Source: an uncultured Hellea sp.
GTDB lineage: Bacteria > Pseudomonadota > Alphaproteobacteria > Caulobacterales > Maricaulaceae
DNA: 64,000 nt
NCBI GenBank assembly: GCA_905477785.1
Contig: CAJQGR010000010.1
Location: forward strand, 1-64,000
Direction: 5' to 3'
In this document: positions 30,356 through 39,979 of the stretch, in pieces
Numbering within the stretch: position 1 is the stretch's first letter
Layout: the number at the start of each line of letters is the position of its first letter
Translations under genes and position numbers: made by a program
The notes under the pieces: model-generated
What the model was told of the DNA's origin: nothing
Databases searched by the model: none
The model's input: the letters and a program-made list of their open reading frames with translations, nothing else

Positions 30356-33300
30356 TTAAAAATTATAATTAGCACCAAATCTGATTTCATATGCTGAAGC
30401 ATCGAAACTTGTTGAGAATGGTTGTCCTTCCACCAATGTGCGAGGGAAACCAGGTTGCTCAAGAACGCCCCATTTGTCATTAATTAGATTAGTTAGATTA
30501 TCAATGACCATGAACACTTGCGCTCTGTCGCCATCACGCATGCCTGGCAATTCCTGAGAAATTTTTAAGTCAACTTTAGTCCAGCTTGGGCCAGTGAACT
30601 GATTTCTAGTTGTACCTTGTTGAAGGATGCTTGAGTTACCTAAAAATGGAGTGAAACTATAGATACTATTTTCTACTCCATCTTGGGTGCGGCTGTATGG
30701 ACGTCCTGAGCTAGATTGGAAGAAAGCAAAGATACGAGTATCATAGTCTTTCCAAAAATCTTTTGTGTAAGATACTGAACCTGAAAAACGATGCTTAATA
30801 TTATAATTCGAAGGAGCTAATACCTCTTCTTCTGGGTCTAGAAATGCTCTGTTGTTATAGTTTGAAAACGCAACAGAACTTGTCATAGGCGATACATCTT
30901 TTGCATTTGAGTAAGCATAACCAAAGGTCGCTGCCCATCCACTATCCCAGTCCTTTGAAATACCGAGAGAGGCTACAAAAGCTTCATTTCCAATTTCACT
31001 ATTAGTCAAAGTAAAGGCATCCATGTTAGGACTGTCATATGTCGGGTATGTAACGCCATCGACAATGCGTGTTCCATCTTGGATAAGGTCAGCACGTTTA
31101 ATTATTGCCGTATCTTTACTTTTGGAAATTAATAGGTCGGCTTGGAACAACCATGGACCACCAAATATATCCTCACCAGTATTAAAATCTGGTGTCCATG
31201 TAGCACCAAGGGAGTATTTCCAATCGGATGGAATTTTAAAGTCAGGGTCAAGGTAGTTAAGTTCAAAATTACTACCTACTCCAGTAGCCACTGAATCATA
31301 GACTACATCTGGTATTGCATAACCAGCAAAGTTAGGAACTCCTTCTTCAGCACCAGAGTATGTTTGAGCAAACAAGTCGATTGGATTTGGCTGCCCACCA
31401 CGACCAGCACGTGCTAGTGCACCCACTTGATCAATATTATTTGCTGAATAGTTGTTTGAAAGCCAAACATTTGGATTACCACCTGAGTATCTACCAATTC
31501 CGCCTCGAAGTTGTAAGTCATCAGCCGCGTCCCATGTAAATGCTAAACGAGGCTGCAATAGGCTTTTGCCATCGAGTGTTTGAGAATTAGAGAATCCATA
31601 TTCTTGAAGAAAATCAGGATTTTCTGTTGGTGCGTCTGAAGTTGTATACCAATCAAAACGTGCACCAGCTATAACAGACAAGCTGTCATTTAATTGAATT
31701 TCGTCTTGAGCGTATACTGTATTGATAGCATAACCCCAATCAGCAGCTGCATCTACAGGGTTTTGCGATGGTGCGTTATTATAGTATATACGATCGACTT
31801 GGCCAGCCTCGAATTCATCAATACCACGAAAACGGAGCTCTGTTTCTGTATGTTGCACAAATAAATTAAAGATGTTCAAATTACGGTGTTCTGCACCGAA
31901 TAGTAATGAATGGTTTCCGGCATCATAGTTTGCCCTAAAAGACAAATCTAACTGATCATAAGCTAATTTGTTTGCTTGACGGCTATCATCGCCACCCAAG
32001 TAGACTGTTACGCCACGGTCGGTACGTATTTGGATTTCTCCAAAATCATTTCCACCAATTGAACGCACATCATTTTCAAGATCCAGATAACCTACTCTAA
32101 CTTCTGTTGAGAAATTGTCTGACCAGTCTGAATAGATGGCTCCAGATATGGACTCAAGCTTAGAGCCTCTGTTGTAAAGGTGATTTGAGAATTCATATTC
32201 ATTACTATCCCCGTCAGAACGTACTGTGTTGAAGCCATCATTATAATTATATGTGAAGGCAGCTCTGTGCTGGTCATTAATATTCCAGTCGAGCTTAACT
32301 AATATTTTTTCATCGGCATTGGCAAAGCTTGAAGGCGTTGTGCCTGGGTTATATTGATAAACGCGATTAGAGATTTCTGAAATTCGGTCAAGTTCCGCTT
32401 GGCTGACCTGAAAATTACCCGTTCCAATAGTTTGGTCTAGATTAAATGTATTCGCACCCTCTAGTTTTTCATAAGCTACATTGAAGAAGAGCTTATCTTT
32501 GATGATTGGGCCATTTACGTTTATGCCATAACGGATTTCATCATAATCATTGTAATTTGCATCTCTTCCATCAACTTTTTTTCCACGGAGTCCGTTATCA
32601 GTGTAATCCATAAATGCGCCGCCGTGAATTTCATTCGTACCCGATTTCGTAACTGAGTTAATGTTACATGCTGTAAATCCACCGTATTTTACATCAAAAG
32701 GAGCAATCTCAACGGAAACTTGTTCAATAGCATCAAAAGGAAATGGTTGGCGCTCTGTAGGGTATCCATTTGAATTTAAACCAAAAGCATCATTCATAGA
32801 GATACCGTCAAGTGTTATTGAGTTGAATCTTGAACTTTGCCCTACGCACTGTACTGAGTTTATATCTCCTCTGGATTCGTCCACATAAACTCTAGGGTCT
32901 AATCTAATAATATCAGCAATATTTCTGTTTATTGCAGGTGCATTTTCTAATGTTACCTGACTGAATGTTGCACTAGGGCCAACTGCTACATCTGCTAAAA
33001 CTTGCTTTTGAGCCACAACAATGATTTCGTCCACGGAACTGCTTGCATCAAGAGAAAAGTTCATCGAGGTCGAACCACCGAGTGAAAGGCTGATGTTTTC
33101 CACGCGCTTACCTTGGAAACCATTTGCTGACACTGTTACTTCATACTGACCTGAAACGGGCAAGTTTCTAACAGCAAAACTACCAGATACATCAGTTTGC
33201 GCGCTTCTCGTTAAGCTTGTAGCTGTATTTGTTATAGTTACTTGTGCTCCGGATAAAGGTGCATTGCTAGAAGTTGTAACATAACCCTGTACTTCTGATG

Positions 33301-33403
33301 TTGTAACTTGCGCTTGTGCTATTGAACCAAGGCTCATAGCAAGGGCTATAGATGATGCGCTCATGATGGCTTTGAAGCCTAATGAAGTAATGTGTGAGTT
33401 CAT
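30356..33403 (-). CDS. TonB-dependent receptor with N-terminal carboxypeptidase-regulatory-like (Oar-type) domain
   Basis: Signal peptide, VTTSSNAPLSGAQVTITNTATSLTRSAQTDVSGSFAVRNLPVSGQYEVTV domain, plug domain, barrel ending in IRFGANYNF. Confidence 0.92.
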   Translation of the reverse strand: MNSHITSLGFKAIMSASSIALAMSLGSIAQAQVTTSEVQGYVTTSSNAPLSGAQVTITNTATSLTRSAQTDVSGSFAVRNLPVSGQYEVTVSANGFQGKRVENISLSLGGSTSMNFSLDASSSVDEIIVVAQKQVLADVAVGPSATFSQVTLENAPAINRNIADIIRLDPRVYVDESRGDINSVQCVGQSSRFNSITLDGISMNDAFGLNSNGYPTERQPFPFDAIEQVSVEIAPFDVKYGGFTACNINSVTKSGTNEIHGGAFMDYTDNGLRGKKVDGRDANYNDYDEIRYGINVNGPIIKDKLFFNVAYEKLEGANTFNLDQTIGTGNFQVSQAELDRISEISNRVYQYNPGTTPSSFANADEKILVKLDWNINDQHRAAFTYNYNDGFNTVRSDGDSNEYEFSNHLYNRGSKLESISGAIYSDWSDNFSTEVRVGYLDLENDVRSIGGNDFGEIQIRTDRGVTVYLGGDDSRQANKLAYDQLDLSFRANYDAGNHSLLFGAEHRNLNIFNLFVQHTETELRFRGIDEFEAGQVDRIYYNNAPSQNPVDAAADWGYAINTVYAQDEIQLNDSLSVIAGARFDWYTTSDAPTENPDFLQEYGFSNSQTLDGKSLLQPRLAFTWDAADDLQLRGGIGRYSGGNPNVWLSNNYSANNIDQVGALARAGRGGQPNPIDLFAQTYSGAEEGVPNFAGYAIPDVVYDSVATGVGSNFELNYLDPDFKIPSDWKYSLGATWTPDFNTGEDIFGGPWLFQADLLISKSKDTAIIKRADLIQDGTRIVDGVTYPTYDSPNMDAFTLTNSEIGNEAFVASLGISKDWDSGWAATFGYAYSNAKDVSPMTSSVAFSNYNNRAFLDPEEEVLAPSNYNIKHRFSGSVSYTKDFWKDYDTRIFAFFQSSSGRPYSRTQDGVENSIYSFTPFLGNSSILQQGTTRNQFTGPSWTKVDLKISQELPGMRDGDRAQVFMVIDNLTNLINDKWGVLEQPGFPRTLVEGQPFSTSFDASAYEIRFGANYNF

Positions 33404-33541
33404 TTAATTCTCTATGGGTTGTGAGATTTATCTCGGGTGAATCATTAAAAAAATTTAATCTTGAGCATTAATACTTATTTTTCGTCCATCATGCCACCTA
33501 TCAACAACAAAAAACTGTGAATTGAAATTATTTTTTTTATA

Positions 33542-33559
33542 TGTTGTACTCTTACAACA
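33542..33559. promoter_or_regulatory. Candidate operator: perfect 7-bp inverted repeat with 4-bp spacer
   Basis: tgttgta-ctct-tacaaca in the divergent intergenic region between the receptor and the uridine kinase gene. Confidence 0.4.
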
Positions 33560-33644
33560 CCTCTGACTTCACTTAATAGAAAATATCATTAGCATCTATA
33601 AGAATGGTTTGTTAGTTAGGGGCTAATTTAAAAAAGTAATATTT

Positions 33645-34277
33645 ATGTCACATATCATAGTTATTTCAGGTGGTAGCTGTTCCGGAAAAACCACTTTAGC
33701 AAGACTCTTACAAGAACGTTTAGGGCCTAATCGCTCCATGATCATTTGTCAGGACGATTATTACCTCGATATACGCGAGAGAGTGACAGATGATAAAATT
33801 CCAAACTTTGATATTCCCGATGCTCTTGATTTTAATTTACTATTAGAAAACCTTGAGTGCCTGAAGGAAAATAAGTCAGTCGTTTTACCTAAGTATGACT
33901 TTTCAGTGCATCAAAGAATTGATTCTTCCAGCCTCACAGATCCAAAAGATTTCATAATTGTAGAAGGTTTATTGTTGTTAGATAATCCTGGAATTAGAAA
34001 TTTTTCCGATTTATCTGTATATCTATCTTGTTCTAAAGACATCCGATTTGAGCGAAGACTTACTAGGGATGTTAAAGAAAGAAAAAGAATAAAGGAATTC
34101 GTTATTAAACAATTTTCGAATGATGTTGAGCCAGCACATATCAAGTACATTAAACCCTCCTCTGTTCATGCAGATTTAATCATAGATCAAAATGACTTTA
34201 TAAATTCTGTTGACCAAGTGCTAGAGACTATTATGGATTTACTTCCTAAGGTTGATTCTAAAAAATCAGTTTGTTAA
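33645..34277 (+). CDS. udk: Uridine kinase / P-loop nucleoside kinase
   Basis: ISGGSCSGKTTLARLL Walker A, QDDYYLD, IIVEGLLLLD; next to nucleoside transporter. Confidence 0.82.
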   Translation: MSHIIVISGGSCSGKTTLARLLQERLGPNRSMIICQDDYYLDIRERVTDDKIPNFDIPDALDFNLLLENLECLKENKSVVLPKYDFSVHQRIDSSSLTDPKDFIIVEGLLLLDNPGIRNFSDLSVYLSCSKDIRFERRLTRDVKERKRIKEFVIKQFSNDVEPAHIKYIKPSSVHADLIIDQNDFINSVDQVLETIMDLLPKVDSKKSVC

Positions 34278-34300
34278 ACACTTCCTCTTAGGGGCAATTT

Positions 34301-35533
34301 ATGAATCATCCAGCTTTTGGCTTAATAGGCGTTTTTCTCATTCTTTTAATGGCATGGCTTTTTTCAGAGGATAGGAAAGCAATAAGACTCAGAACAGTCT
34401 TTATTTGTTTCGCGTTGCAAGTTTTTATAGCTGTTTTAGTATTATATGTACCTTTTGGTCAAAAAGTTCTCACAGGAATGTCTGATCTCGTAATCACTTT
34501 ACTTTCCTATGCTGATGTTGGGATAGATTTTGTATTTGGCGGCTTAGCATCTGAGAATATTGGCTTTAGTTTCTTAATTAGAGTCTTGCCAGTTGTTATT
34601 TTTTTTGCTGCCTTAATGGAGGTTATGTATCACCTTAAAGTTATGCAATTTATTGTACGTCACGCAGGAAGAGCAATATGTAAATTAACAAATACGAGAC
34701 CTGTTGAATCTTTAAATGTGGTAGCCAATATCTTTGTTGGGCAGACTGAAGCACCTTTGAGTCTTAAGCCATATTTGCCAAGTATTTCTCGACCTGAACT
34801 CTTTACTATCATGGTTTCTGGTATGGCTTCAATTGCAGGAACTGTTTTAGCTGGTTATATTCAATTAGGTATCAAGCCTGAATATCTAATTGCAGCTTGC
34901 TTTATGTCGGCCCCTGCAGGGCTATTAATGGCAAAGATAATAATGCCATCCAGTGATGAAGATTTTGATAAACCAGTGGATGAAGTGTTTGATCTCGCTG
35001 ATGACCGTGAACATGCAAATGTTATTTTAGCCGCCGCTGTAGGCGCGCAGAATGGTATGAAGCTTGCTGTTAATATAGGAGCAATGTTGTTAGCTTTCGT
35101 ATCTTTGATTGCTTTATGTAATGGACTTCTTGGTTGGGCTGGAGGTTTTTTTGGCGTTGATAGCTTATCCATGCAAACAATTCTTGGTTTTATATTTGCT
35201 CCTGTAATGCTGGTATTAAATGTTCCATGGGCGGAGGCACAACAAGCTGGAGCTATTTTTGGAGAAAAAATTGTACTTAATGAATTCATAGCATACATAA
35301 GTCTTGTAGATGTGCAGGGACAGCTATCCGAACGTACAGTTGTTGTTTTGACTTTCGCACTTTGTGGGTTTGCTAATTTTAGCTCAATTGCTATTTTGCT
35401 AGGGGGCCTTGGGGCCCTTATTCCTGACCGTATGTCTGAAATGGCAAAGATGGGAATCAAAGCGGTATTTGCTGCTTCTCTTGCAAACTTAATGAACGCT
35501 GCTTTGGCAGGGATACTAATCAGTGGTTTTTAA
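34301..35533 (+). CDS. nupC: Concentrative nucleoside transporter (NupC family)
   Basis: FLIRVLPVVIFFAALMEVMYHL, NIFVGQTEAPLSLKPYLPSISRPELFTIMVSGMASIAGTVLAGY, ALCGFANFSSIAI. Confidence 0.92.
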   Translation: MNHPAFGLIGVFLILLMAWLFSEDRKAIRLRTVFICFALQVFIAVLVLYVPFGQKVLTGMSDLVITLLSYADVGIDFVFGGLASENIGFSFLIRVLPVVIFFAALMEVMYHLKVMQFIVRHAGRAICKLTNTRPVESLNVVANIFVGQTEAPLSLKPYLPSISRPELFTIMVSGMASIAGTVLAGYIQLGIKPEYLIAACFMSAPAGLLMAKIIMPSSDEDFDKPVDEVFDLADDREHANVILAAAVGAQNGMKLAVNIGAMLLAFVSLIALCNGLLGWAGGFFGVDSLSMQTILGFIFAPVMLVLNVPWAEAQQAGAIFGEKIVLNEFIAYISLVDVQGQLSERTVVVLTFALCGFANFSSIAILLGGLGALIPDRMSEMAKMGIKAVFAASLANLMNAALAGILISGF

Positions 35534-36458
35534 GTCCAATTTCAATTAAACGTTGAGTTAGGAAGTCTTGCGCTGTAATTGCTGGCTCGGCTTCACGGTC
35601 CTCACTCAAGCAGCTTTTCAGTGGCTCAATTATTGTGTCATTGTTAAGATGTAAAAAGAAAGGTTTTGAATATCTTGAAAACATTGCTCTACTTGGCTTT
35701 GGATTTATAACGCGATGGGTTGTTGAAGGCAAAAGACCAGATGTTATTCTTTGAAGCATATCGCCAACATTGACAACAACCGCTCCTTTTTTAGTATTAA
35801 TATCTATCCAGTTTCCAGACCTGTGTTTGACTTGAAGTCCTGACTCTGATGCTCCGAGTAATAGTGTTATAAGGTTAATGTCTTCATGCTCGCCTGCACG
35901 TACTGAGCCATTTGGGGGAGTTACTTTTTGAGCAGGATAATGTAGGAGCCTTAATATGGAGTTACCAAAATTCACTTTATTTTGAAACCAATCTTCATTT
36001 AAATTTAAATAAATAGCTATTGCTTTTAGTAACTCATTTCCAAATTTATCAAATTCTTCATATAATTTAAATATGTTTTGGTCGAAATTCTTTATTTCAA
36101 GAACGGGTGGGGTGCATTTCATTGTTTTGTTATACTTTGACGATGGAGGAAGCTTTCTTCCTGTATGCCAAAATTCTTTTAAATCTGCTTCTTTTTTGTT
36201 CTTTGCATTTTCTGTACCGATAGGTGAATAACCACGTTGAAAGCCATCTTCTGGATCAGAATATTTTTGTTTAATATTTTGCGGCAATGAAAAAAAAGCT
36301 TCAGATGATATATCGGCATCATGAATTACTTTTTCAGGTATTCTATGATTTTCAATTACAGCAAATCCAGTTTCTTTAAATGATTGACCGAGTAATTTAG
36401 AAAAAGCAAACTTATTTATGCTCCAAAGTTGATAATCAATTGGATCTAATTTGATCAT
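35520..36458 (-). CDS. 2-oxoglutarate/Fe(II)-dependent oxygenase, isopenicillin-N-synthase-like
   Basis: GFAVIENHRIPEKVI, AGEHEDINLITLLLGASESGLQV (HxD), VVVNVGDMLQRITSGLLPSTTHRVINP (distal H, R). Confidence 0.9.
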   Translation of the reverse strand: MIKLDPIDYQLWSINKFAFSKLLGQSFKETGFAVIENHRIPEKVIHDADISSEAFFSLPQNIKQKYSDPEDGFQRGYSPIGTENAKNKKEADLKEFWHTGRKLPPSSKYNKTMKCTPPVLEIKNFDQNIFKLYEEFDKFGNELLKAIAIYLNLNEDWFQNKVNFGNSILRLLHYPAQKVTPPNGSVRAGEHEDINLITLLLGASESGLQVKHRSGNWIDINTKKGAVVVNVGDMLQRITSGLLPSTTHRVINPKPSRAMFSRYSKPFFLHLNNDTIIEPLKSCLSEDREAEPAITAQDFLTQRLIEIGLKNH

Positions 36459-36553
36459 ATGATGCTTTCAGTTAACATTTTATACTATAATATATATTGT
36501 AATTTATATAGCAAACTAATCTAAATCAATTTAGACTTTTTTCTGAGGATAAT

Positions 36554-37411
36554 ATGACAAGCTTAAAAATATGCTCTTTAGGTTCTATAAATTTAGACTT
36601 TATTGTTCAAACCCATTGTTTGCCCACAGCTGGTAAAACTATAGGAGGAGGAACTTTTGAAACACACCCAGGAGGTAAAGGTGCTAATGTTGCACTAGCA
36701 GCAAAAAAAATGGGTGCATATACTACTTTATTAGGTGCTGTTGGTAATGATGAATTTGCTGTGAAGGCTCTTGATTTATTAAAAAAATCAGATGTGGACC
36801 TTAAAAGCATAGTAGTTCTTGATGATGTCTCTACTGGTGTTGCATTTATTAATGTTGATGAAGATGGTGAGAATCAGATTGCTGTTGCCTCAGGTGCTAA
36901 TAAAAAATTCTCTCCTGAGCATATTGGAATTATAGATTATGATGGCATTATTACTCAATTTGAGATTCCGTTAGAAACAATATTTGAAGCTATCAAGAAT
37001 TACAAAGGATTTGTGGCAATAAATCCATCACCAGTTTTAGATGGATTGGATAAGTTATTACCTTACGCATCAGTTATAATTGTTAATGAAGGTGAATATC
37101 AGGCTTATAAGGAAACTCTAAGATCCTATACCGGATTATTAGCAGTTACTCACGGTGCTCAAGGGGCGGTACTAATTAAAAATAATATTGTATTAGCCTC
37201 CGTTAAGCCTCCCCATATGAATGCAATAGATACCACCGGGGCAGGCGATTGTTTTGCAGCGGCGCTTTCTATATCTTTGATGGAGGGAAGGTCTTACGAA
37301 GATGCATTAGCATTTGCATGTGCTGCAGGTGCATTAGTTACTCAAAAAATAGGCACGCAACCTGCTATACCGTTTCGCCATGAAGTAGAAAAATTATCTA
37401 GTATCTTTTAA
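36554..37411 (+). CDS. rbsK: Ribokinase / PfkB-family carbohydrate kinase
   Basis: GSINLDFIV, GGTFETHPGGKGANVALAAKKMG, IDTTGAGDCFAAAL. Confidence 0.88.
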   Translation: MTSLKICSLGSINLDFIVQTHCLPTAGKTIGGGTFETHPGGKGANVALAAKKMGAYTTLLGAVGNDEFAVKALDLLKKSDVDLKSIVVLDDVSTGVAFINVDEDGENQIAVASGANKKFSPEHIGIIDYDGIITQFEIPLETIFEAIKNYKGFVAINPSPVLDGLDKLLPYASVIIVNEGEYQAYKETLRSYTGLLAVTHGAQGAVLIKNNIVLASVKPPHMNAIDTTGAGDCFAAALSISLMEGRSYEDALAFACAAGALVTQKIGTQPAIPFRHEVEKLSSIF

Positions 37412-37960
37412 TATTCTAAAAAAACGTTCAGGCACTGGTTTTTTTTCCATTATTTCTTTAAGGGTGCAGCCTACCATTTCATGTGGGAAAACAGTCCATG
37501 ATTTAGTTTTGTGAACAAAGTAATCTGGTTTTCTTTTGGTTTTATTTTTTTTTGGTTTGTAAAAAACCGTAGCGACTTTAATTTCACAGGGCTCGCTTAA
37601 TTTGCAGTTGGTTTTTATTGCTTCAATTGTTGCTTCAACCGATCGACCTGTATCAAAGATATCATCAACTAATAAAACTTTACTATCGGATGAAATATTT
37701 TCAATAATTTGAGTGATTCCGAAAATCTTTACTTCATTTGATTGCTTGTTTATTCCTTTATATGAAGAAGTTCTAATGGCAAAGTGTTCTGCATGTGCGC
37801 CAAGTAAATCTAATATTTCATGAACGGCGATGCCAATCGGTGCCCCACCTCGCCAAATTCCAATAATGTGTGTTGGGTTAAACTCACTTTCAAATATCTT
37901 GAGCCCCAATTCAAATGAACTTTTAAGTAGTTCTTCAGCTGTAATAAATAGTTTTTCCAT
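37394..37960 (-). CDS. Purine phosphoribosyltransferase (xanthine/hypoxanthine PRT-like)
   Basis: PRPP-binding VLLVDDIFDTGRSVEATIEAI; GIWRGGAPIGIAVHEIL. Confidence 0.85.
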   Translation of the reverse strand: MEKLFITAEELLKSSFELGLKIFESEFNPTHIIGIWRGGAPIGIAVHEILDLLGAHAEHFAIRTSSYKGINKQSNEVKIFGITQIIENISSDSKVLLVDDIFDTGRSVEATIEAIKTNCKLSEPCEIKVATVFYKPKKNKTKRKPDYFVHKTKSWTVFPHEMVGCTLKEIMEKKPVPERFFRILKDTR

Positions 37961-38031
37961 GTAATAAAGTTAATATAAAGCTTTTCTGTAATCAACTGTT
38001 CTAATCCTGTAAAAATACGTTATAGTAATTT

Positions 38032-38970
38032 ATGAAACGGAAACTTATAATTGATTGCGACCCAGGACAAGATGATTGCATAAATCTGTTTCTGGCCTTA
38101 CCTCCTACAAATCTGTATGAGGTATTAGGGATAACTGTTGTAGCTGGTAATGTAAGTTTAGATAAAGTTTCAAGAAATGCCCGTCTGATCTGCGAGTTGT
38201 CTAATCGTTTTGATATTCCTGTTTATGAAGGCTGTGATGCTCCTCTAGAGATTTCTTTGGTAACAGCAGAGGAAGTGCATAGTGATGAAGGTTTAGAAGG
38301 AATAGAGATTTTTGAACCAAAAATTAAAGCTCAAGATAAACATGCTGTGGACTTTATAATTGATGAATTAATGGCTGCTGAAAACGGAGAAATCACTTTA
38401 GTTCCCACAGGCCCTCTTACTAATATTGCATCAGCTATTAAGAAAGAGCCATTAATTGTTGATAAAATAGCTGAGATTGTTTTGATGGGTGGCGCTATGA
38501 GAGAAGGAGGAAATATTACTCCTTCTGCAGAATTTAATATTTTTGTTGATCCTAAAGCTGCCCAAATAGTATTTTCTAGTGAATGTAAAATAACTGTTTT
38601 TGGGCTTGATGTAACTCATCAAGTTTTATCTTCCTTTGAAGTCCTCGAGAGAATTAAGGCAATTAAAAATAATGTTGCTCAGTCGGCTTACAATCTATTA
38701 ACTTGCTATGGTCGATTTGATGCTGAAAAATATGGTAATGATGGAGCGCCATTGCATGATCCATGTACAATGGCCTATATCCTTAAGCCCGATTTATTTG
38801 AGTTTAAACAATGCAATGTGAGAGTAGAAGTTCAATCTGAATTAACGAGGGGTCATACCTCTGTAGATTTTTGGAATTCCACTAGTTTGCCCCAAAATAG
38901 CTTTTGGGCACATAAGGTTGATACTGAGGGCTTTTTTGATTTGTTGGTTCATCAACTTAAAAAATATTAA
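38032..38970 (+). CDS. Inosine/uridine-preferring nucleoside hydrolase
   Basis: IIDCDPGQDDCINLFLALP N-terminal Asp cluster; LVPTGPLTNIASAIKKEP; NIFVDPKAAQIVF; PLHDPCTMAYIL. Confidence 0.93.
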   Translation: MKRKLIIDCDPGQDDCINLFLALPPTNLYEVLGITVVAGNVSLDKVSRNARLICELSNRFDIPVYEGCDAPLEISLVTAEEVHSDEGLEGIEIFEPKIKAQDKHAVDFIIDELMAAENGEITLVPTGPLTNIASAIKKEPLIVDKIAEIVLMGGAMREGGNITPSAEFNIFVDPKAAQIVFSSECKITVFGLDVTHQVLSSFEVLERIKAIKNNVAQSAYNLLTCYGRFDAEKYGNDGAPLHDPCTMAYILKPDLFEFKQCNVRVEVQSELTRGHTSVDFWNSTSLPQNSFWAHKVDTEGFFDLLVHQLKKY

Positions 38971-38975
38971 AGACT

Positions 38976-39560
38976 TTATTTGCAGGTTTTTTTCTCTAGC
39001 CAATGTCTTCTGCATAGGCTTATGTACTTTTCATTTCCTCCTACTTCAACTTGTTCACCATCTGTTATAGCTTTGCCTTTGGTGTCAAAGCGCAAAGTCA
39101 TCGTAGCTTTTCTTCCACACCAACAAAGTGTTCTTATTTCTCTCACGTCATCTGCGATTGCTAACATTGTAGCGCTTCCGGGAAATAGATTTCCTTTGAA
39201 ATCTGTTCTAAGACCATAGCACATAACTGGTATGCCAAAATCATCAGATATACTCGCAAGTTGCCAAACCTGATCTGAGGTTAGAAATTGAGACTCGTCA
39301 AGAAGAATACAATCGACTTTTATTTTATTATAATATTGTTTTATAAATTCTTCTAAATTTGTATCCGTAGTAAAAATTTCTGCCTCAGCTTTGATTCCAA
39401 TTCTTGAAACAATGTGATTTGATAATGGATCACGTGTGTCTACCTCAGGCTTTAGTAGCAGTGTTTTCATACCTCTCTCATGATAATTATATGCTGACTG
39501 GAGTAATATAGCAGATTTTCCAGCATTCATTGCCGAATAACTAAAATATAATTTTGCCAT
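38976..39560 (-). CDS. tdk: Thymidine kinase
   Basis: FSYSAMNAGKSAILLQSAYNYHERGM, DCILLDESQFL, CYGLRTDFKGNLFPGSATMLAIAD. Confidence 0.96.
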   Translation of the reverse strand: MAKLYFSYSAMNAGKSAILLQSAYNYHERGMKTLLLKPEVDTRDPLSNHIVSRIGIKAEAEIFTTDTNLEEFIKQYYNKIKVDCILLDESQFLTSDQVWQLASISDDFGIPVMCYGLRTDFKGNLFPGSATMLAIADDVREIRTLCWCGRKATMTLRFDTKGKAITDGEQVEVGGNEKYISLCRRHWLEKKTCK

Positions 39561-39636
39561 TAATTAAGCCTTTTTGAACGAATCTATTCTTCATTCAATA
39601 CACGAATTATTTATTTGCCCAAACTAGTAGATGAAT

Positions 39637-39852
39637 CTAAAAACTACGACTCCTAGCCTGAACTCTAAAAGCTTTTGGCACAGGCGGTATTAAAGTTTGG
39701 TATGCCTCTTGGGCCAAAAAAAACCCGCGCTCGTCCGCATAGGGACTATCAGGATGAAAAAACTTTGCTTTTTTACGCCAAGCAGTCCTAATGTCGGCTT
39801 CTCTTGCTGACATATTGAGACCTAAGGTAAGTAAGGCTTGTTGACGTGTCAT
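39637..39852 (-). CDS. Minimal J-domain protein
   Basis: MTRQQALLTLGLNMSAREADIRTAWRKKAKFFHPDSPYADERGFFLAQEAYQTL with HPD motif. Start is uncertain; the longer ORF extends to 39930. Confidence 0.7.
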   Translation of the reverse strand: MTRQQALLTLGLNMSAREADIRTAWRKKAKFFHPDSPYADERGFFLAQEAYQTLIPPVPKAFRVQARSRSF

Positions 39853-39979
39853 TATTATAGCCCTAAATTCTAAGAGGAAACCATTATTCGATATCAGCGT
39901 ATCTGATAATAGTAACGACATAGTTAACAATAAGGTTAATTATAGGGTTAATTAATAAATTTTTAGCTGTGGAAATACA

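Noticed and set aside
34861-35460. 199-aa antisense ORF inside nupC
   Set aside because: Low-complexity composition and fully overlaps a strongly supported NupC frame; typical shadow ORF.
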